From Acanthaster planci (taxonomy: Eukaryota > Echinodermata > Asteroidea > Valvatida > Acanthasteridae): a DNA stretch of 64,000 bases. Positions 13,701 through 24,860 of this stretch are shown here, one piece after another (the first letter of the stretch is position 1; each line of letters begins with the position of its first letter). Where the stretch lies: the NCBI RefSeq assembly GCF_001949145.1, contig NW_019091358.1:416226-480225 (forward strand). Direction: 5' to 3'. The notes under the pieces were generated by a model, which worked only from the letters and a program-made list of their open reading frames with translations, did no database searches and was not told the origin of the DNA. The position numbers and the translations under genes were made by a program.

Positions 13701-16700
13701 TGATCAAAAAAAGCAAACTTATCACCATTTTCACAAAGAGACAAAAGTCTTGCCACAAAAAAAAAGACACCAAAAATTTGTGTGACGTTTGTCTCTTCGT
13801 GAATGTGAAGACACAGTTTACATTTTTGCCAAAGCTTGTGCAAGGTGCAAAATTGTTACATTTTGTAGAAACAGCAAAACGAGTTTTGCCCACGGTTTTG
13901 CCCTTTATTGCTAATGCTGTACCTCTGCAAGACAACTTTGTCTCTTCGTTAAAACAGAAAATGAAGTTTAGTTGAATTTTGCCTTGCGGTGATCATCGTG
14001 ATTTGGCTGAGTAGATTTGGTAAAGATTAATTACACCAGGTTGTATGCATCACATAGCCTAGTTGATTTTGAAAACAAAAACCAAAAATTAAAAAAAAAA
14101 TAATCATGATTTTGGGCCATTTTGTCTCTTCGTATATCTCATCTGATTTTAGTGAAATGACCAATGAAAACACTAAGAAAATTTTAGCTTGATTTTAGCA
14201 TTTGGATAGATAAAAGGAGTTGCTTGATTTCCTGAATGGTTCAAAATCAGTGATCGCGTGCTATCCGTTTCAGTGTTAATTGGTCTCATTTGTCATTTGG
14301 AAATGAAACAGACACCAACTGGGCCACCGTCTGCCTGCCGCCAAATGCTGAAGCGTCGTGGGAATTTGCTGGCGTGACTCACGTGACCAAGTCCGCCAAT
14401 GGCCCAGAGGTGACAGACACTTTCACCCCTTGTGCTGACTTGACCAAAAGGTTCATGGGAGACAAGGTCTACCGGCCAAAGGAGATAGCCAATCGTACCT
14501 TTTACTCTTCCTCTTACTTCCTTGGGAAGAGCGTTGAGAGTGGTCTGATAAGTAAGTTGACCTGGGTGAGCAGTTGGGTGGGCAGGGCTTTTTCTCAGTT
14601 GGGCGGAGGTGCCTTTTGAAGATCTCTTGTAGAAATTTGAGTGATGACTGTAGTTCAGTCACTGGACAATCACTCTTTACCAGTGTGTAGGCACAGTGCC
14701 ATTTCACTCGAATGAACCTAGTCTCGGCCTTCCGCAAAGCCCTATCAGAATTCACATTTTGTCAGTCATTCATATTCAGTTTTTGCTATCCCTGCCATTT
14801 TGTGCAATTATTCACAGGCTCACTCTTTACAAGATTATTGAAAAAGACTACTGAATTCCAGCTATACAACGGTGCCCTGGGGCCCGGCTCTGAATGATTG
14901 ATTGGACTAGTCCAAACATCTATCATTTGGGTGACATTGGTCAAATGGTAGTCTTTGCTTGAACTAGCATTGTCTACCAATTGAAGAGTTCAAATCAGTA
15001 CATAACCCTTGATCAATGGAAATCCATTTTCAACCTTGTGAGAATCAGAAAATCAGCTTTAAAAATGAACAAAGCCAATCCTTAAAATCTTTTAAAAACT
15101 TAATCGAAGGAGAATTGAAATTGTTCAGTAAAAATTCATTAATTGAATGGGTTTTCACCATTTTTGTCAAATTGATGTTCAATTCTTTGTACCAAGAGAT
15201 TCAAGATGTAATTCTCCTCCAGTTAAAAGGACCATTTCCTTGTTCATCTTTGTAATTCAACTTTTGTTTTCTCCCAAATTTTATGCAGCAAGGGAGTTCG
15301 GAGGTATTGTTCGCGTGAAAGAATTTACACGGGTAGCAAAAGAAGGTAAATCTTTTTTTTTTCCCAAGTCTAAAGGGTGTACATTTGAGGGCACGTGGCC
15401 TTCATGAGGGTTTAGACTCCTGATCAGTGGGTTTGGAGCTCAAATCCAGCAGGTAGGAGCTTGTGACCTTAGGCAAGTCACTGTACCCCTTCTTGCCTCT
15501 TTCCTGGTCCACCCAAATGCACAAATTGGGCACCTGTCAGAGCATAGCTCACTCATGTGCCTTCACTGACTGCCAACCGATTTTGCCTGATGCCCAGGGA
15601 AATACATGTACATATAATTGTAAATCAGAAAGCACTTTGTTGACAACACTATATCAATACTGCAATTACTACTTGATGCTGTTACCATGGTTGCCATGGC
15701 TTCTTTTGCTTTGTACTACTGTTTTGGTATGTGCACCATGAAGTGGAATAAATTGTGAGAAATCATTTGTGGAACGGAGCTGGCTGTAAAACTTACTTGA
15801 AACTTACTCTCAGTACATCTCTCTGCTTTAGTCTCATCTTACTGAGTAAGCCTTACTCTAGTCACAAAAGGTGGACAAGTGACCATGGAAATAAGTGATG
15901 CATACATGTACATGTACTATCTTGAATGTGCAGTGAACCCATAGCAGTGCAGCAGCAGATGTCACACAAACTTTATGCAATGGCTCAAGTCACTCATGCT
16001 ACTTTACTACACAAGTTTGACAACAATAGGGACGTATACAGCATAAGAGTATGACTTGCCCAACTAATTATGGGAAACTTGCATGTACATAATCATTTGA
16101 AGTGGTATTTAATGCATTTGATAATGGCTGATATTTACTTATTAATCTTGTTTGTTTGTTGTGAGGCTCACCATTTCTCTTCACAGAGTTAATAGGAAAA
16201 CTGCACTACGTGTACAAGTACTTTGTTTTGTGCTGGAAGTGTGAAGACATTTGTTTGTGAGACAATTTCATGGTGTAATCTTGGTGTAAAGTTATGCTAA
16301 GATGTGGAAATTAGTTCCAGATGTCTTCACCTCCATTTGATGGTTGTGTGGGAGATATTTTAGCATGAAAATATGCTGGAAGTGTGAAGACATTTGTTTG
16401 TGAGACAATTTCATGGTGTAATCCTTGGTGTAAAGTTATGCTAAGATGTGGAAATTAGTTCCAGATGTCTTCACCTCCATTTGATGGTTGTGTGGGAGAT
16501 GTTTTAGCATGAAAATGTAAACAGGATATTGTGCTTTGAGTCTCTCCAGAGAAGCCTTTTCTGTTCCAGGCTCCTTGGAAGGACAAGCATGCTCATGTAA
16601 TTCAATGTAATTTGATGAAACTTTCGTGCACATGCTTCAGCATTGAGAGTACATTCACAGGTGCCACGGAAGCCCTCAGTTATTACAGGTCTTTTCTCCC

Positions 16701-18958
16701 CAATTTGGCTTTCCTTAGCCTGCAGATCTTTTGATGCAAGTAATCCATTTCTGTGTATGGACCTGGTCTACATACATACGTTACTCAGGCATGGCTATGA
16801 TTTCAAAGCTGAAACAGAACTAGTGGTAAGTTCCCACCTACAATTTCTACAAACAAGCAATTGTTTCTCAGTGGACTTGACCAGTCAGTTGCCAAGACAG
16901 ACCTTCAGGGCAGGAACTTCATTATTATTTCTCATTTGGCCATTAGCTAGAGAGCAACCCTTTCTCAGAAAATGTTTTCAATGAGCACATTTTGATTTCA
17001 CACTTTTAATAAGGATAAAAACATTACAGTCAGCGCGCAGCCCCTCCATTAGTGAGCAATTTTGGCGATTCCATTTGCACATGAAAACGATCTCGTGAGT
17101 ACATGGGAGTTCGCGAGAAAAAACGAGAATACAGTAGTGTCCCTTCAACCGCCAGGAAATCCGTTGCTTCATTCTTGGGTTGAAATGGCTTGGTGAGTAG
17201 ACAGTTTGACGTTTTTCACTATCAGTAAAGTTATGTTTCGGCAATGATCGACAATTTCCCAACGATTTATTTGGACATACATGTACACTTGCTTAGTGTT
17301 TTTCACGAAAATCACAGGCCTCCTCTTTATTAAGTGCGCCTGACTGTTTTGCAATAACTGGATAAAATTGAGACTTAAAATTCTTCAGGAAAAGGATTAA
17401 ACATCTGTTTAATACCAACGTTTTTGCTGCTAGGCCAATCAAAATTTTAAAGTTTTATGCACTACTCACTCAGCGATCCCAGCAGTGTTTACATTTTTGC
17501 GAGACGAATGGTAAGTCTGGTTCCCTATTAAACGACCAACATTCACTAGGTTTCCTTCACTGCAAAGTCTGGGTTCCCGATTTTGGTCACACGCATTTAC
17601 GCGCATCTCTAATGTAATATGTCAATCAACCAATCACAGATAGTCTTTCACGAAACACATACGACAGTTTTCTCGGTTAATCTCACGAAGTCTAAACCTG
17701 CAATAACGAAATACTTTGGGTGCACTTGACTGTTCCACAACGACTTGAAAAGTAAAAACTTCTTGTTTGGCTGGATATATGACATATCTATCTTTCTGCT
17801 GTCAAGAAGATTCTGCCGGCCAAGATTTGCATCCACTAAAATCAGTTTTTTTGTACCCTCATTTTTACACACGAAAGCCTACATTTTACGGCTAATATCC
17901 TTCAAAAGAGACTGCAAATATTTGTATTTTTTACAAAGGACATGGAACTGATATCTGAACTGTTCATTTATGTAAAGATATTCCATTCTTAAAGGTAACA
18001 CTAGGTGGTATACAATTTTGAAAAGTCCACATCATAGCTCATTACATATGATTTAGACAGCTGTGCATACCCAGCAAATGAAAGGCACAGCTTTTATGGG
18101 TGCTGCGCGCTGACTGATAACTGAACAGCATCTTCCCTGCATGACATTACAGCAGTGCCTTCTATTGTCTAGAAAGACAGACAATTTAGAATGTTTAAAA
18201 AAGTGCACTTTTCAATTTTTACTAATAAGGATTGAGGACACTGACTATACATGTACAGGCATTAATTTAGGCTTCTACTGATTGGCCATCTGAAACTTTT
18301 AAGTGCAACTGCAGTGAATTTTTTTGAGGCACAATTTTTCCTCAATTTTTATATTCCTCTTCAATGTATGAAAATTCCTATCTGGTTCAGTTCAGTTCAT
18401 CGAAAGTGCATTTTTAAAACACTTAAAATTACCCATGCTTTCCTGGACAACTGAGGGGGCTGTTCCTGTGAAGTCATCTGGGGAAGATACAGTTCGTTAC
18501 ATTTGTTTTTGTGAGCCCAGAATTTAATTTACTGAAAACATTTCTGAGAAAGGGATTGATGCATACTTATTGCTATGCACATTAACAATAAATCATTCTT
18601 GAAGAGAAAAATGAGGCCAGCAAAATCTGCAAAAATAACATTGAGGCTTTCCTCCTGGGATGACATCACAGTTTTGCTAAAAAAAAAAAAAAAAAGAAGA
18701 GGCAGTACCTTTAAATAGTGAAACAGAGGTTGAAACTAAGATTAACTGGGACACAAAAGTTCATTTTGAATATTTGTATTGAAACAAATTGATTGCAGCC
18801 TGCCTTTAATGGCCTCGTTTGAACGTTCTTTGCTTTCATTTTTACACGCTCAGATGAATGAAAGGATCCGTGGCTTTGAGATCAGCTGGGCGCTAGGGGC
18901 AACTATAGACCTGCTGCATTCACACTGGGACAAGTATCAAAAGTCAGGCAATTTGTGA
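4784..18958 (+). CDS. ENTPD6: Ectonucleoside triphosphate diphosphohydrolase 6-like (CD39L2-type), 10 coding exons
   Basis: GDA1/CD39-family nucleotidase that hydrolyses nucleoside di- and triphosphates, in this subfamily mainly in the Golgi lumen or secreted. Exons: 4784-5102, 5469-5548, 7549-7692, 8313-8430, 9180-9357, 10891-10994, 14312-14551, 15289-15345, 16719-16825, 18854-18958. All phases join cleanly to give 483 residues. Visible features are an N-terminal signal-anchor (about residues 11-28), then the apyrase conserved regions: ACR1 [12 protein letters not shown] (88-99), ACR2 ATAGLRLLP (about 163-171), ACR3 [10 protein letters not shown] with the presumed catalytic Glu (about 204-213), ACR4 [14 protein letters not shown] (234-247) and ACR5 SWALGAT near the C-terminus. 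The length and membrane anchor fit ENTPD6 better than the shorter, secreted-type ENTPD5. Exon 7 uses the acceptor GAAACAG and exon 9 uses TTAG; both are the sites that keep phase. Introns hold several mobile elements, listed separately. Confidence 0.93.
6238..6815. repeat. Two diverged GAGTAC-rich repeat units
   Basis: Two related blocks (about 6238-6412 and 6660-6815) are built of degenerate GAGTACAAGTAC-type units. They share anchor phrases (ACGGGGAAAT, CATGAGTA, a terminal TACAACA) in the same order. They lie in intron 2 of the ENTPD6-like gene, separated by about 250 bp of unrelated DNA. Confidence 0.6.
9824..9967. mobile_element. Foldback element in ENTPD intron
   Basis: Imperfect inverted arms of about 45 bp. 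The left arm includes GGCCGTGATCTGGATC and ATCAGTGATCC; the right arm includes CATCACTGATTG and CATCCAGATCC. The loop is short and there is no coding content. Probably a small non-autonomous foldback transposon. Target-site duplication not resolved. Confidence 0.6.
10171..10326. mobile_element. Long hairpin (foldback) in ENTPD intron 5
   Basis: Arms of about 70 bp face each other around a 20-bp loop. The innermost 22 bp of each arm match perfectly (GAGTTGACAAACTAGTTCC against its complement), and outer pairing continues through GTTGGACAG and ATGGTTT to the ends. Strong secondary structure is expected in RNA. Typical of a MITE. Confidence 0.7.
10623..10664. repeat. Short perfect hairpin
   Basis: TTTTTAACAGTCAC and GTGACAGTTAAAAA are complementary around a 13-bp loop. 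It sits in ENTPD intron 5 close upstream of exon 6. No known function is assigned. Confidence 0.6.
11297..12234. mobile_element. TTAA-flanked CCACTT-type DNA transposon remnant, copy A, with nested insertion
   Basis: The left end is TTAA followed by CCACTTGCTGCGG; the right end is the inverted equivalent next to TTAA. The internal sequence is clearly related to copy B at 19119-19696 (shared phrases CTGACAGGCAA, GAGTAT.TCAGCCAGGC, TTAGCATGCAG, TCTTTTGTTCC). It is longer than copy B because another element is inserted at about 11656-12061. TTAA target sites resemble piggyBac-type insertion, but the terminal bases are not the usual CCCT, so the superfamily call is tentative. Confidence 0.7.
11656..12061. 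mobile_element. Nested MITE, CCCTAxCC ends, 4-bp ATAC duplication
   Basis: Inserted inside copy A. The ends are CCCTATCCCTCCTC and GAGGAGGTTAGGG, flanked on both sides by ATAC. Copy B reads through ATAC at the corresponding point without the insert, so the empty site is visible in the same window. Inner inverted blocks (TCCTCAATCCTCCAAAATCC and its complement) make it a foldback. The ends resemble those of the 59-bp palindromes at 22377 and 47547. Confidence 0.7.
12417..12678. mobile_element. MITE with GGGCCGTTTTCCAATACTC ends, copy 1
   Basis: Inverted ends GGGCCGTTTTCCAATACTC and GAGTATTGGAAAACAGCC, flanked by TA on both sides. A second copy in the opposite orientation lies at 63358-63586, also flanked by TA. 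TA duplications suggest a Tc1/mariner-related family. Located in intron 6 of the ENTPD6-like gene. Confidence 0.78.
13204..13469. mobile_element. MITE with AAATGGGTCACTTGGGAGAC ends
   Basis: About 25-bp inverted ends (AATGGGTCACTTGGGAGACA and its complement) bound 266 bp. Inside is a second palindrome, ACATTAGGGAGACAT facing ATGTCTCCCTAATGT. No coding content; inserted in intron 6 of the ENTPD6-like gene. Confidence 0.75.
13736..14140. repeat. Region with three TTTGTCTCTTCGT motifs
   Basis: The motif TTTGTCTCTTCGT occurs near 13788, 13938 and 14121 in the same orientation, and a partial inverse (AAAGAGACAAA) lies near 13736. The intervals are unequal, so this is not a simple tandem array. 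It may be a decayed interspersed repeat. Confidence 0.35.
16232..16518. repeat. 143-bp tandem duplication
   Basis: Two head-to-tail copies of a 143-bp unit begin at 16232 and 16375 with GCTGGAAGTGTGAAGACAT. They differ at only a few positions, including one extra C in the second copy. The copies lie in intron 8 of the ENTPD6-like gene, immediately upstream of exon 9. The near identity points to a recent duplication. Confidence 0.9.
17027..18116. repeat. 15-bp perfect inverted repeat pair bounding 1.1 kb
   Basis: CAGTCAGCGCGCAGC at 17027-17041 and its complement at 18102-18116 bound about 1.09 kb of ENTPD intron 9. The interior has a higher CpG density than its surroundings but no recognisable protein. 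They could be the termini of a non-autonomous element; no target-site duplication was identified. Confidence 0.35.
18395..18715. repeat. Dispersed repeat, copy 1 (related to 38285-38630)
   Basis: A block beginning near AAAGTGCATTTTTAAA and passing through GCTTTCCTGGACAACTGAGG resembles a block near 38285-38630 in the same order (GCATTTCTAGACAAGTGAGG, GAACATTTCTGTGAAAAGG). It ends in a poly-A run. Divergence is high and the family is unknown. Confidence 0.4.
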
Positions 18959-19118
18959 CGACGCACACACCAGGACTAGAAAAGCACATTTTGTGTTGGC
19001 TCACTAGATTTTCTAAATACTTCTATGGTTTCTTATGTGATACTGTAAATTTCAGTTCCACATTTTATTTAGAATTTTTATACTAGTCAAAAATCTGGAA
19101 AAAATACTTTAAAGTGTA

Positions 19119-19696
19119 TTAACCACTTCCTGCGGGAGCAGATATCAATGTTGATGTTGCGGGGCCGGGATATTTATCATTTTTTTCTTTTTTCAAAATT
19201 CTTTAAAAATTCCTATCTTCATTTACTGGACGCTTACAAACACGTGAAGGACTGTCTGGTGTCCACTGTAGTCTGACAGGCAAAATCTATTGACACCTGA
19301 GTATTTCAGCCAGGCTTGCAGCCTTGTAAAAAGAGCCCAGATTGTGCGGTGTAACTTTCTTTTGTTCACAAACCTGGCTCAGTGTGCTGCTGACCTCTTT
19401 TCAATAGGGGCCAGATTAGCATGCAGTGGTGCTGTGTGGCTCATCGCTACGGTGGTGGAGTGCTTTTGTCCCCGCTGGTAATCCACTCGCTCTAAATGCC
19501 CCAAACCGTGGTATACTGTTTCATAACAAGGCTGGATTATTTCCACTTTTGAGAGTGAAACAATGTCGGTAATTCCCAGCAGCCTGGTCTTTTGTTCCCA
19601 GTACAGTCTTTTGTTACAAGGCCCTGTTCCCTGACCCCAGCCACGCATATAAAGCATACATGGCCGGATCCGGAATCCCCTGCAGGGAGTGGTTAA
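19119..19696. mobile_element. TTAA-flanked CCACTT-type DNA transposon remnant, copy B
   Basis: TTAA then CCACTTCCTGCGGG at the left, CCTGCAGGGAGTGG then TTAA at the right, total 578 bp. Related internally to copy A but without its nested insert. No open frame encodes a transposase. Lies just 3' of the ENTPD6-like gene. Confidence 0.75.
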
Positions 19697-22376
19697 ATAG
19701 AAGCCAGTCATAAAACCTTTCAAAGTGTGCAATAGGTCTCTTTTCCCTTACAAAAATGTTTTTCAACAGAAGGAAGAATTTTTCCACTTGAATAATTAGA
19801 TAACTTCTACATTAAAGACTTTCTTAAATTACATGCGTCTGTTTATTTTCTGACATTAACTTTTCATTCCATTTGTTAGAATCTGTTCATAGTTTCCAAT
19901 GTATTAGTTTAAGAATTGCAATTAATCTACTAAATTGTGAATTGAGACCAAATACAATAGTGAAAGCAGGAGCAAAGCAGATGCAACAGCATTTTCAGGT
20001 TCTGAATATTTTATTTTTCTGGTATTGAAACTTGACTGTACCATTCTCCTGAGTTCTCTCTTTACAGTAGAAAAACACTTTGAATCATCTAAGCAGCATT
20101 TTAGTATTCATCTGATGAAATCTATTTTTGTAAATATGATCAACACCATTATCTAATGGTGCTGGAAAGCAGCTTTTCTAAGCTAGGGTCAATTTCAGGG
20201 TATACGTGCGGTTACTAGATCAGGAGTTTTATATTTGGAATATTCCTATTGTCTTCCAGCATAGTGACAGTACTTATATTATTGTTAATTTTGACATGGG
20301 CAATTTTCTTGAATAGATAGGAAACTTTTGTGATGAGTGACAATTTGAGGAAGCTGTAAAATGTACAAATGGTTTGAAACAATGATCAGGACAGAAGTTA
20401 CTCTTAATGTAATGCTTATAAAAGGAATGCTTCAGTTTTGGGCCGTACAGGTGTTATTAACAGGATTTTTTATAAACCTACTGTTACTGGCAACTTTATT
20501 TCCTTTTCCAATCCTCCGGGTTAAAGGTTTTCTAACACTTGTTCTTTGACGCTGTAATCACACCACAGAAATTACTTGCATGTCCCCAGAGGTCCTTTTT
20601 GAGCTTCTACTCTCTTTAAAATGAATGTTACATGATGGCAATCAAGGAGAACCCTCAACATTTTTCACCCACATCATCTCCATTTTTATTAGGATGCCAA
20701 ACCAAGTGATGCCTCATAACTAAGCTAAACACAAAACTAGAACACAATTTTTTTAGAACAAAATGGCATGTAGATTTTTCTTTTCTGCTCTGCACAATGC
20801 AAAAGAAGGACCTGTGCAACAAGTGTTACAAGAGACAAAATCCTTCCACACCCGGTGAGAACCTTGATAATTATGAGAATCGAGAACATCGTTTCTGCAC
20901 AATAAAAATCCAACTTTAATGATATCTGCACTTGTGAACTTTGGTCTGATTGGACAATTAACAATCTGAGTATGCTTCTAAATATAGACCAATGATATAT
21001 GAGCATAAATGTTTAACATGAAAACTTTATTCTAAGTGCAGCATCAGCCTACTACGGCATACACCTAAACCTTCCCATAATTTGTATATGCAATGCTAAT
21101 TTGCTGACTGATTACACAGGATTTTCAAGCACAAAGCATGCAAATGTACACTAATCTCCACATACAGCAAAAAGTGGCTACACTCATTCAACAAGTAGCA
21201 TGTGCAATTGTAGTAATAAATTTACCTCAACATGCAGTGGCAACAAGAGATATCAGAAATTTTGGCTTCAGCTGTCGCCAATGCATCTGGATCTATTTCC
21301 TCCCATTACATTGTAGATTGATGGTGACAATTACATTCTTTTGATAAGTTGGAAATTTTGTGCTGTACGCACCCCCGCCCCCCAAATTTACCCACTTTCA
21401 GGTTTTGATTACTTACATGCATCTGTATGTGTGTTGTCATCATCTGAGATTTCAGACTACTGGGTGGTGAGCTTGTAATAAATGGTGCAGGGTATAACCA
21501 CAGAGTTCTTCATGACTAAGCCTTACACTGAAGGGCATGGAGGGTGAAGGTTAGATTTACGTATCTGATACATGGAAATGTACCTATACTTTCAATATCC
21601 ACCATAGTCAATTTTCAGTTCCACAAACCCCATTCTCTCATCATTTTGATCTGCATGTTTGTTACTTAAAACTGCCCGTAAAGGAAAGCACTCCTCTAGA
21701 TGGGCAGTGTAGGGCTTTTTTTGGTAACAAGAGTTTAATAAGCTGATTTGGCAAGGTGCAAAAAAAAATGGGTGCCAATCTTATAAACACAAGTATTTGT
21801 GACTCCATTACCAGAGTTGGTACGTACAATGTGCATGACTCCATGACAATCTTGTATGAATGTTAGTTACACATGGGGAGAATACCTACAACACAATCCC
21901 CTGCCAAGTGTTTTCCACATGATTCCCTGGTCCCCTACCCCCCCCCAATCTTTCCAATCTGAACCAAAGCTTAATTCCTCATCCTTCCACCTGCAGTCAC
22001 TGACACAGATGGGACAAATATCAACAGTTTTCCATTCTTTTATCGAAACCAAACCTAAAGTCTTACTGGGTTTTATCATAAATGTACATTTTTTTTAATT
22101 TAAAATTTTACATTTTGTCTTTCAAAAAGTGACTGAATTCCTCCTTGACCTGAATGCAAAGCAACACGGGAGATTTACCCATCAATTCTAAATGGGACAT
22201 GCAGCTAACAAGCTATTATTCTGCCTCTGTAGTGATCTCTAACACTGCACACAGAGTATAAGCATGGAATTTCTATGTTAAATAAGATAAGTGTCCATGT
22301 TGCGTATATATATCCCATTTCCCTGGAGTCAAAGGTCAGCAGAGTTAGCAGAATCAGAGCAATGTCATGCAGGACC
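19697..22376. other. Intergenic spacer between ENTPD6-like and BANF1
   Basis: AT-rich spacer with no recognisable exon or RNA gene. The short open frames here are of chance length. The 3' untranslated regions of the converging ENTPD6-like and BANF1 genes probably extend into it. Confidence 0.5.
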
Positions 22377-22435
22377 TTAACCCTAACACTCCTCAGTCCT
22401 CCAACAGGTGAAGGATTGAGGAGGGTTAGGGTTAA
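22377..22435. mobile_element. 59-bp TTAA-bounded palindrome, copy 1
   Basis: TTAA, then CCCTAACACTCCTCAGTCCT, a 13-bp centre, and the complementary AGGATTGAGGAGGGTTAGGG followed by TTAA. An inverse copy of exactly the same length lies at 47547-47605. It sits 31 bp beyond the BANF1 stop codon, so it is probably in the BANF1 3' untranslated region. TTAA flanks with CCCT ends match the piggyBac signature; this would be a minimal MITE. Confidence 0.75.
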
Positions 22436-22466
22436 AAGAGTTAAAATTAAAAAAAAAACCACAAAA

Positions 22467-23745
22467 TTATATGTAGGCATCACTCCAGTCTTTCAGACAA
22501 TTGTAACAATCTGTTGCACACTTCTTTGTAGCGGATGTGGTTGTCATCAGCCAATCAACAAAGAGCTCTTCGTCTTTATTCAGCACCAGGAATTGTCCGA
22601 GAACATTGTACGCCTGGATAGGGCAAAAAAAATGACAATTGACTTACTGCCTGTCCAACTTGGGTTTGTAATTTCCAGTGATTCAATGGTTGATTTCATG
22701 TGGTCCAGTGATTTTCATATCCCCATGTCACTTTGTTTTACTGGTTTAATGTGCAGTTAACAGTCCAGTGCACTTTGTTAATTGCAGCCTGTTTGATTAC
22801 ATAAGCAAGCAAGCGCAACTGCATTTGATTGGACACTCGTGACTTCTTGTGCTCACTCCAGCCTGGCTCAAGTGGCCAACCTGCCAAGTTGGTTGCTTGG
22901 GGAATATCGCACAGAACCATAGGAAAATGTGACTTTGATGCACCCATTTCAGACACATATTCTAGGGTTGCACAGAACCAAATAGAATTAAGAGCAACTC
23001 AGGAAGACCCAGTTAAATTTTGATTTCAGATAGATGAAAAAAACACATACATTTGCATTTGCTTCAGCCCATGAAAAGAGCGACATCTGAAACCAAGTCA
23101 CTCTGATATCATTCCGAGTGCCTTCAAGTGCCATTCCTCACCTGCTAGCAAGCCTGGTCACTCCTAATTGTTTAAGACGTCGAACTTTTGCTGTACCAAA
23201 TTCAAAATTTGCTTATAATTTGGTTCGGTGCTACTCTACGACGCCTGTCTCAAACGGGTGTTAGTCAAACATTGCAAAGGAAAGTTGACACCATTGTAAA
23301 TAATTCAGAAAAATAGTTGAATGTGTATATGGAAAATCAGCTCAAGCCAACCAAGTTTTGTGAAAGGAAGTCGAGAAATGTGCAGACGTCCACTGCTTAT
23401 GACGGTTTGAATGATTTTTGCAAATTTTATCACTTAATGACCCAATCAGATAGCCTTGTCACAGCAACTCCAGAAACCCTGCGTTATCATTCACTTATTA
23501 CCACATACGTGTATGGCGTCTGCCCCTCTAAGCCTGTGACGACACCACAGGTAAGCGTGAAGGATGTAATCCAACACACTATTGATGGAGTTGGTTCAGT
23601 ATCTGACCTTCTCAAATCCCGCCTCTCGTAACCTCTCGCCATACTTGGGGCCAATGCCCCCGAGTTCGGTCACCAGTTTGTCCCCCATGGGCTCCGACAC
23701 AAACTGTTTGTGTTTCTTGGTGGTTGTTTGGGCTCTGTCTGCCAT
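22467..23745 (-). CDS. BANF1: Barrier-to-autointegration factor, two coding exons
   Basis: Small DNA-bridging chromatin protein that cross-links DNA and binds LEM-domain proteins in nuclear envelope assembly. Coding exons on the minus strand are 23745-23608 (46 codons) and 22613-22467 (48 codons plus TAA), joined at phase 0. The predicted protein is 94 residues; human BANF1 has 89. Recognisable motifs are [13 protein letters not shown] near the N-terminus, the helix-hairpin-helix region [28 protein letters not shown], and a Cys-rich tail [17 protein letters not shown]. The intron falls after GFEK. An acceptor (CTTCCTTCAG) 5 nt before the start codon indicates a 5' noncoding exon further upstream. 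An upstream in-frame ATG at 23787 is rejected because it lies beyond that acceptor. A decayed paralogue lies at 42466-42896. Confidence 0.95.
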
Positions 23746-24652
23746 GCTTGCTGAAGGAAGTGTCAATTCACAGCTGGAAACAAACACAACTGACAGACGT
23801 CAGAACAGTTGGACATGGGATTGCCATGGACATAATTCAGTAACAGAGAAGCTTTAGTTTAGAATTCAACTTTTATAAGCACACTGACTCAACATTTAGT
23901 TGTTGCATGTGCTTTTTCCATGAAACTCATTTTGGAGTGACAAAATTTGTTCAGAACCAAACAAAGCCCATGTCATAAACTCATTTTATTCCACTGGCAC
24001 TCAATTCTAGTGACTGAAGAAATTTTCAGCTAGACTATAGCTGCAGATATGTGACCAAGAAGCAGTCCCCCATTGCTCTTGGTAATTTTTCGGCACAATA
24101 ATGAACATACACATTGCAGTGTTTTGACGGATTTAAACATTTCCCCGTGATCACTGTTAGTCCTGTTCCACGCTAACATTGTAGCAGTGACTGTGTTCAC
24201 GAGACAGATTCACAATGACCGCAATTCAAGCTCTCTAAATTCCTAAAGAGCGACATATTACAAAAAATAAAAGGAAATATCCTGCACTTCGTTGGAGGAG
24301 TTGATTCAGGCAGAAAGAAAAAAAATCTCAAAAAAGAGAGTGTCAGTCCAGTGGGAACCTAAAAACCCAATACCCATAATTCAGAGTCTGCATGCATTAT
24401 TTAGAGCCACCAGGCCATGTAGCCACTCAATGTGAAAGGGGCATTGTGGGAATCACATGCATTAATGGTGTTGGCTTACATGTACTCGTACATGTACTCT
24501 TGACGAGGTGTTTGTTGGGGTACAAAAATCCACTTCAACTTTTTTTGACTTGCATTAAAAATATGGAGGACAACATGTTGAATATCTGCAGGATTAAGTT
24601 GTATGGAAAGAGGGCAAGGTTTTAATTTTTTGAGGGAAATTATAGGATAAAC
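23746..24652. other. Spacer upstream of BANF1
   Basis: The BANF1 promoter and 5' noncoding exon (minus strand) should lie here, but I cannot place them. No other gene recognised. Confidence 0.4.
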
Positions 24653-24860
24653 TAAGGCCCCCCCCCAAAGTCTCCGGTTTCTGGTCATCGCGCATGTTGC
24701 CGTAGACATGCGCATCGGCAGACAAATAATTTTTTTATTAAACATAAAACAATTTCCAAAAGCCGCCAAACTTACTGTACTTGATCAGCAGGAATAACCC
24801 ACTTGCACATTAAATTTGAATAAAACCTGGTATGCTGTGTTATCTGATTGCATAGAAACG

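Noticed and set aside
13736-14140. CRISPR-like array from the TTTGTCTCTTCGT repeats
   Set aside because: Three short, unevenly spaced copies in a metazoan intron; no repeat-spacer regularity.
22376-22436. Interstitial telomere repeat (CCCTAA / TTAGGG)
   Set aside because: Only one unit occurs on each side, in opposite orientation, as part of a TTAA-bounded palindrome. It is better explained as a transposon terminus.
22275-22760. 161-codon plus-strand frame
   Set aside because: It is the antisense shadow of BANF1 exon 2 plus the 59-bp palindrome.
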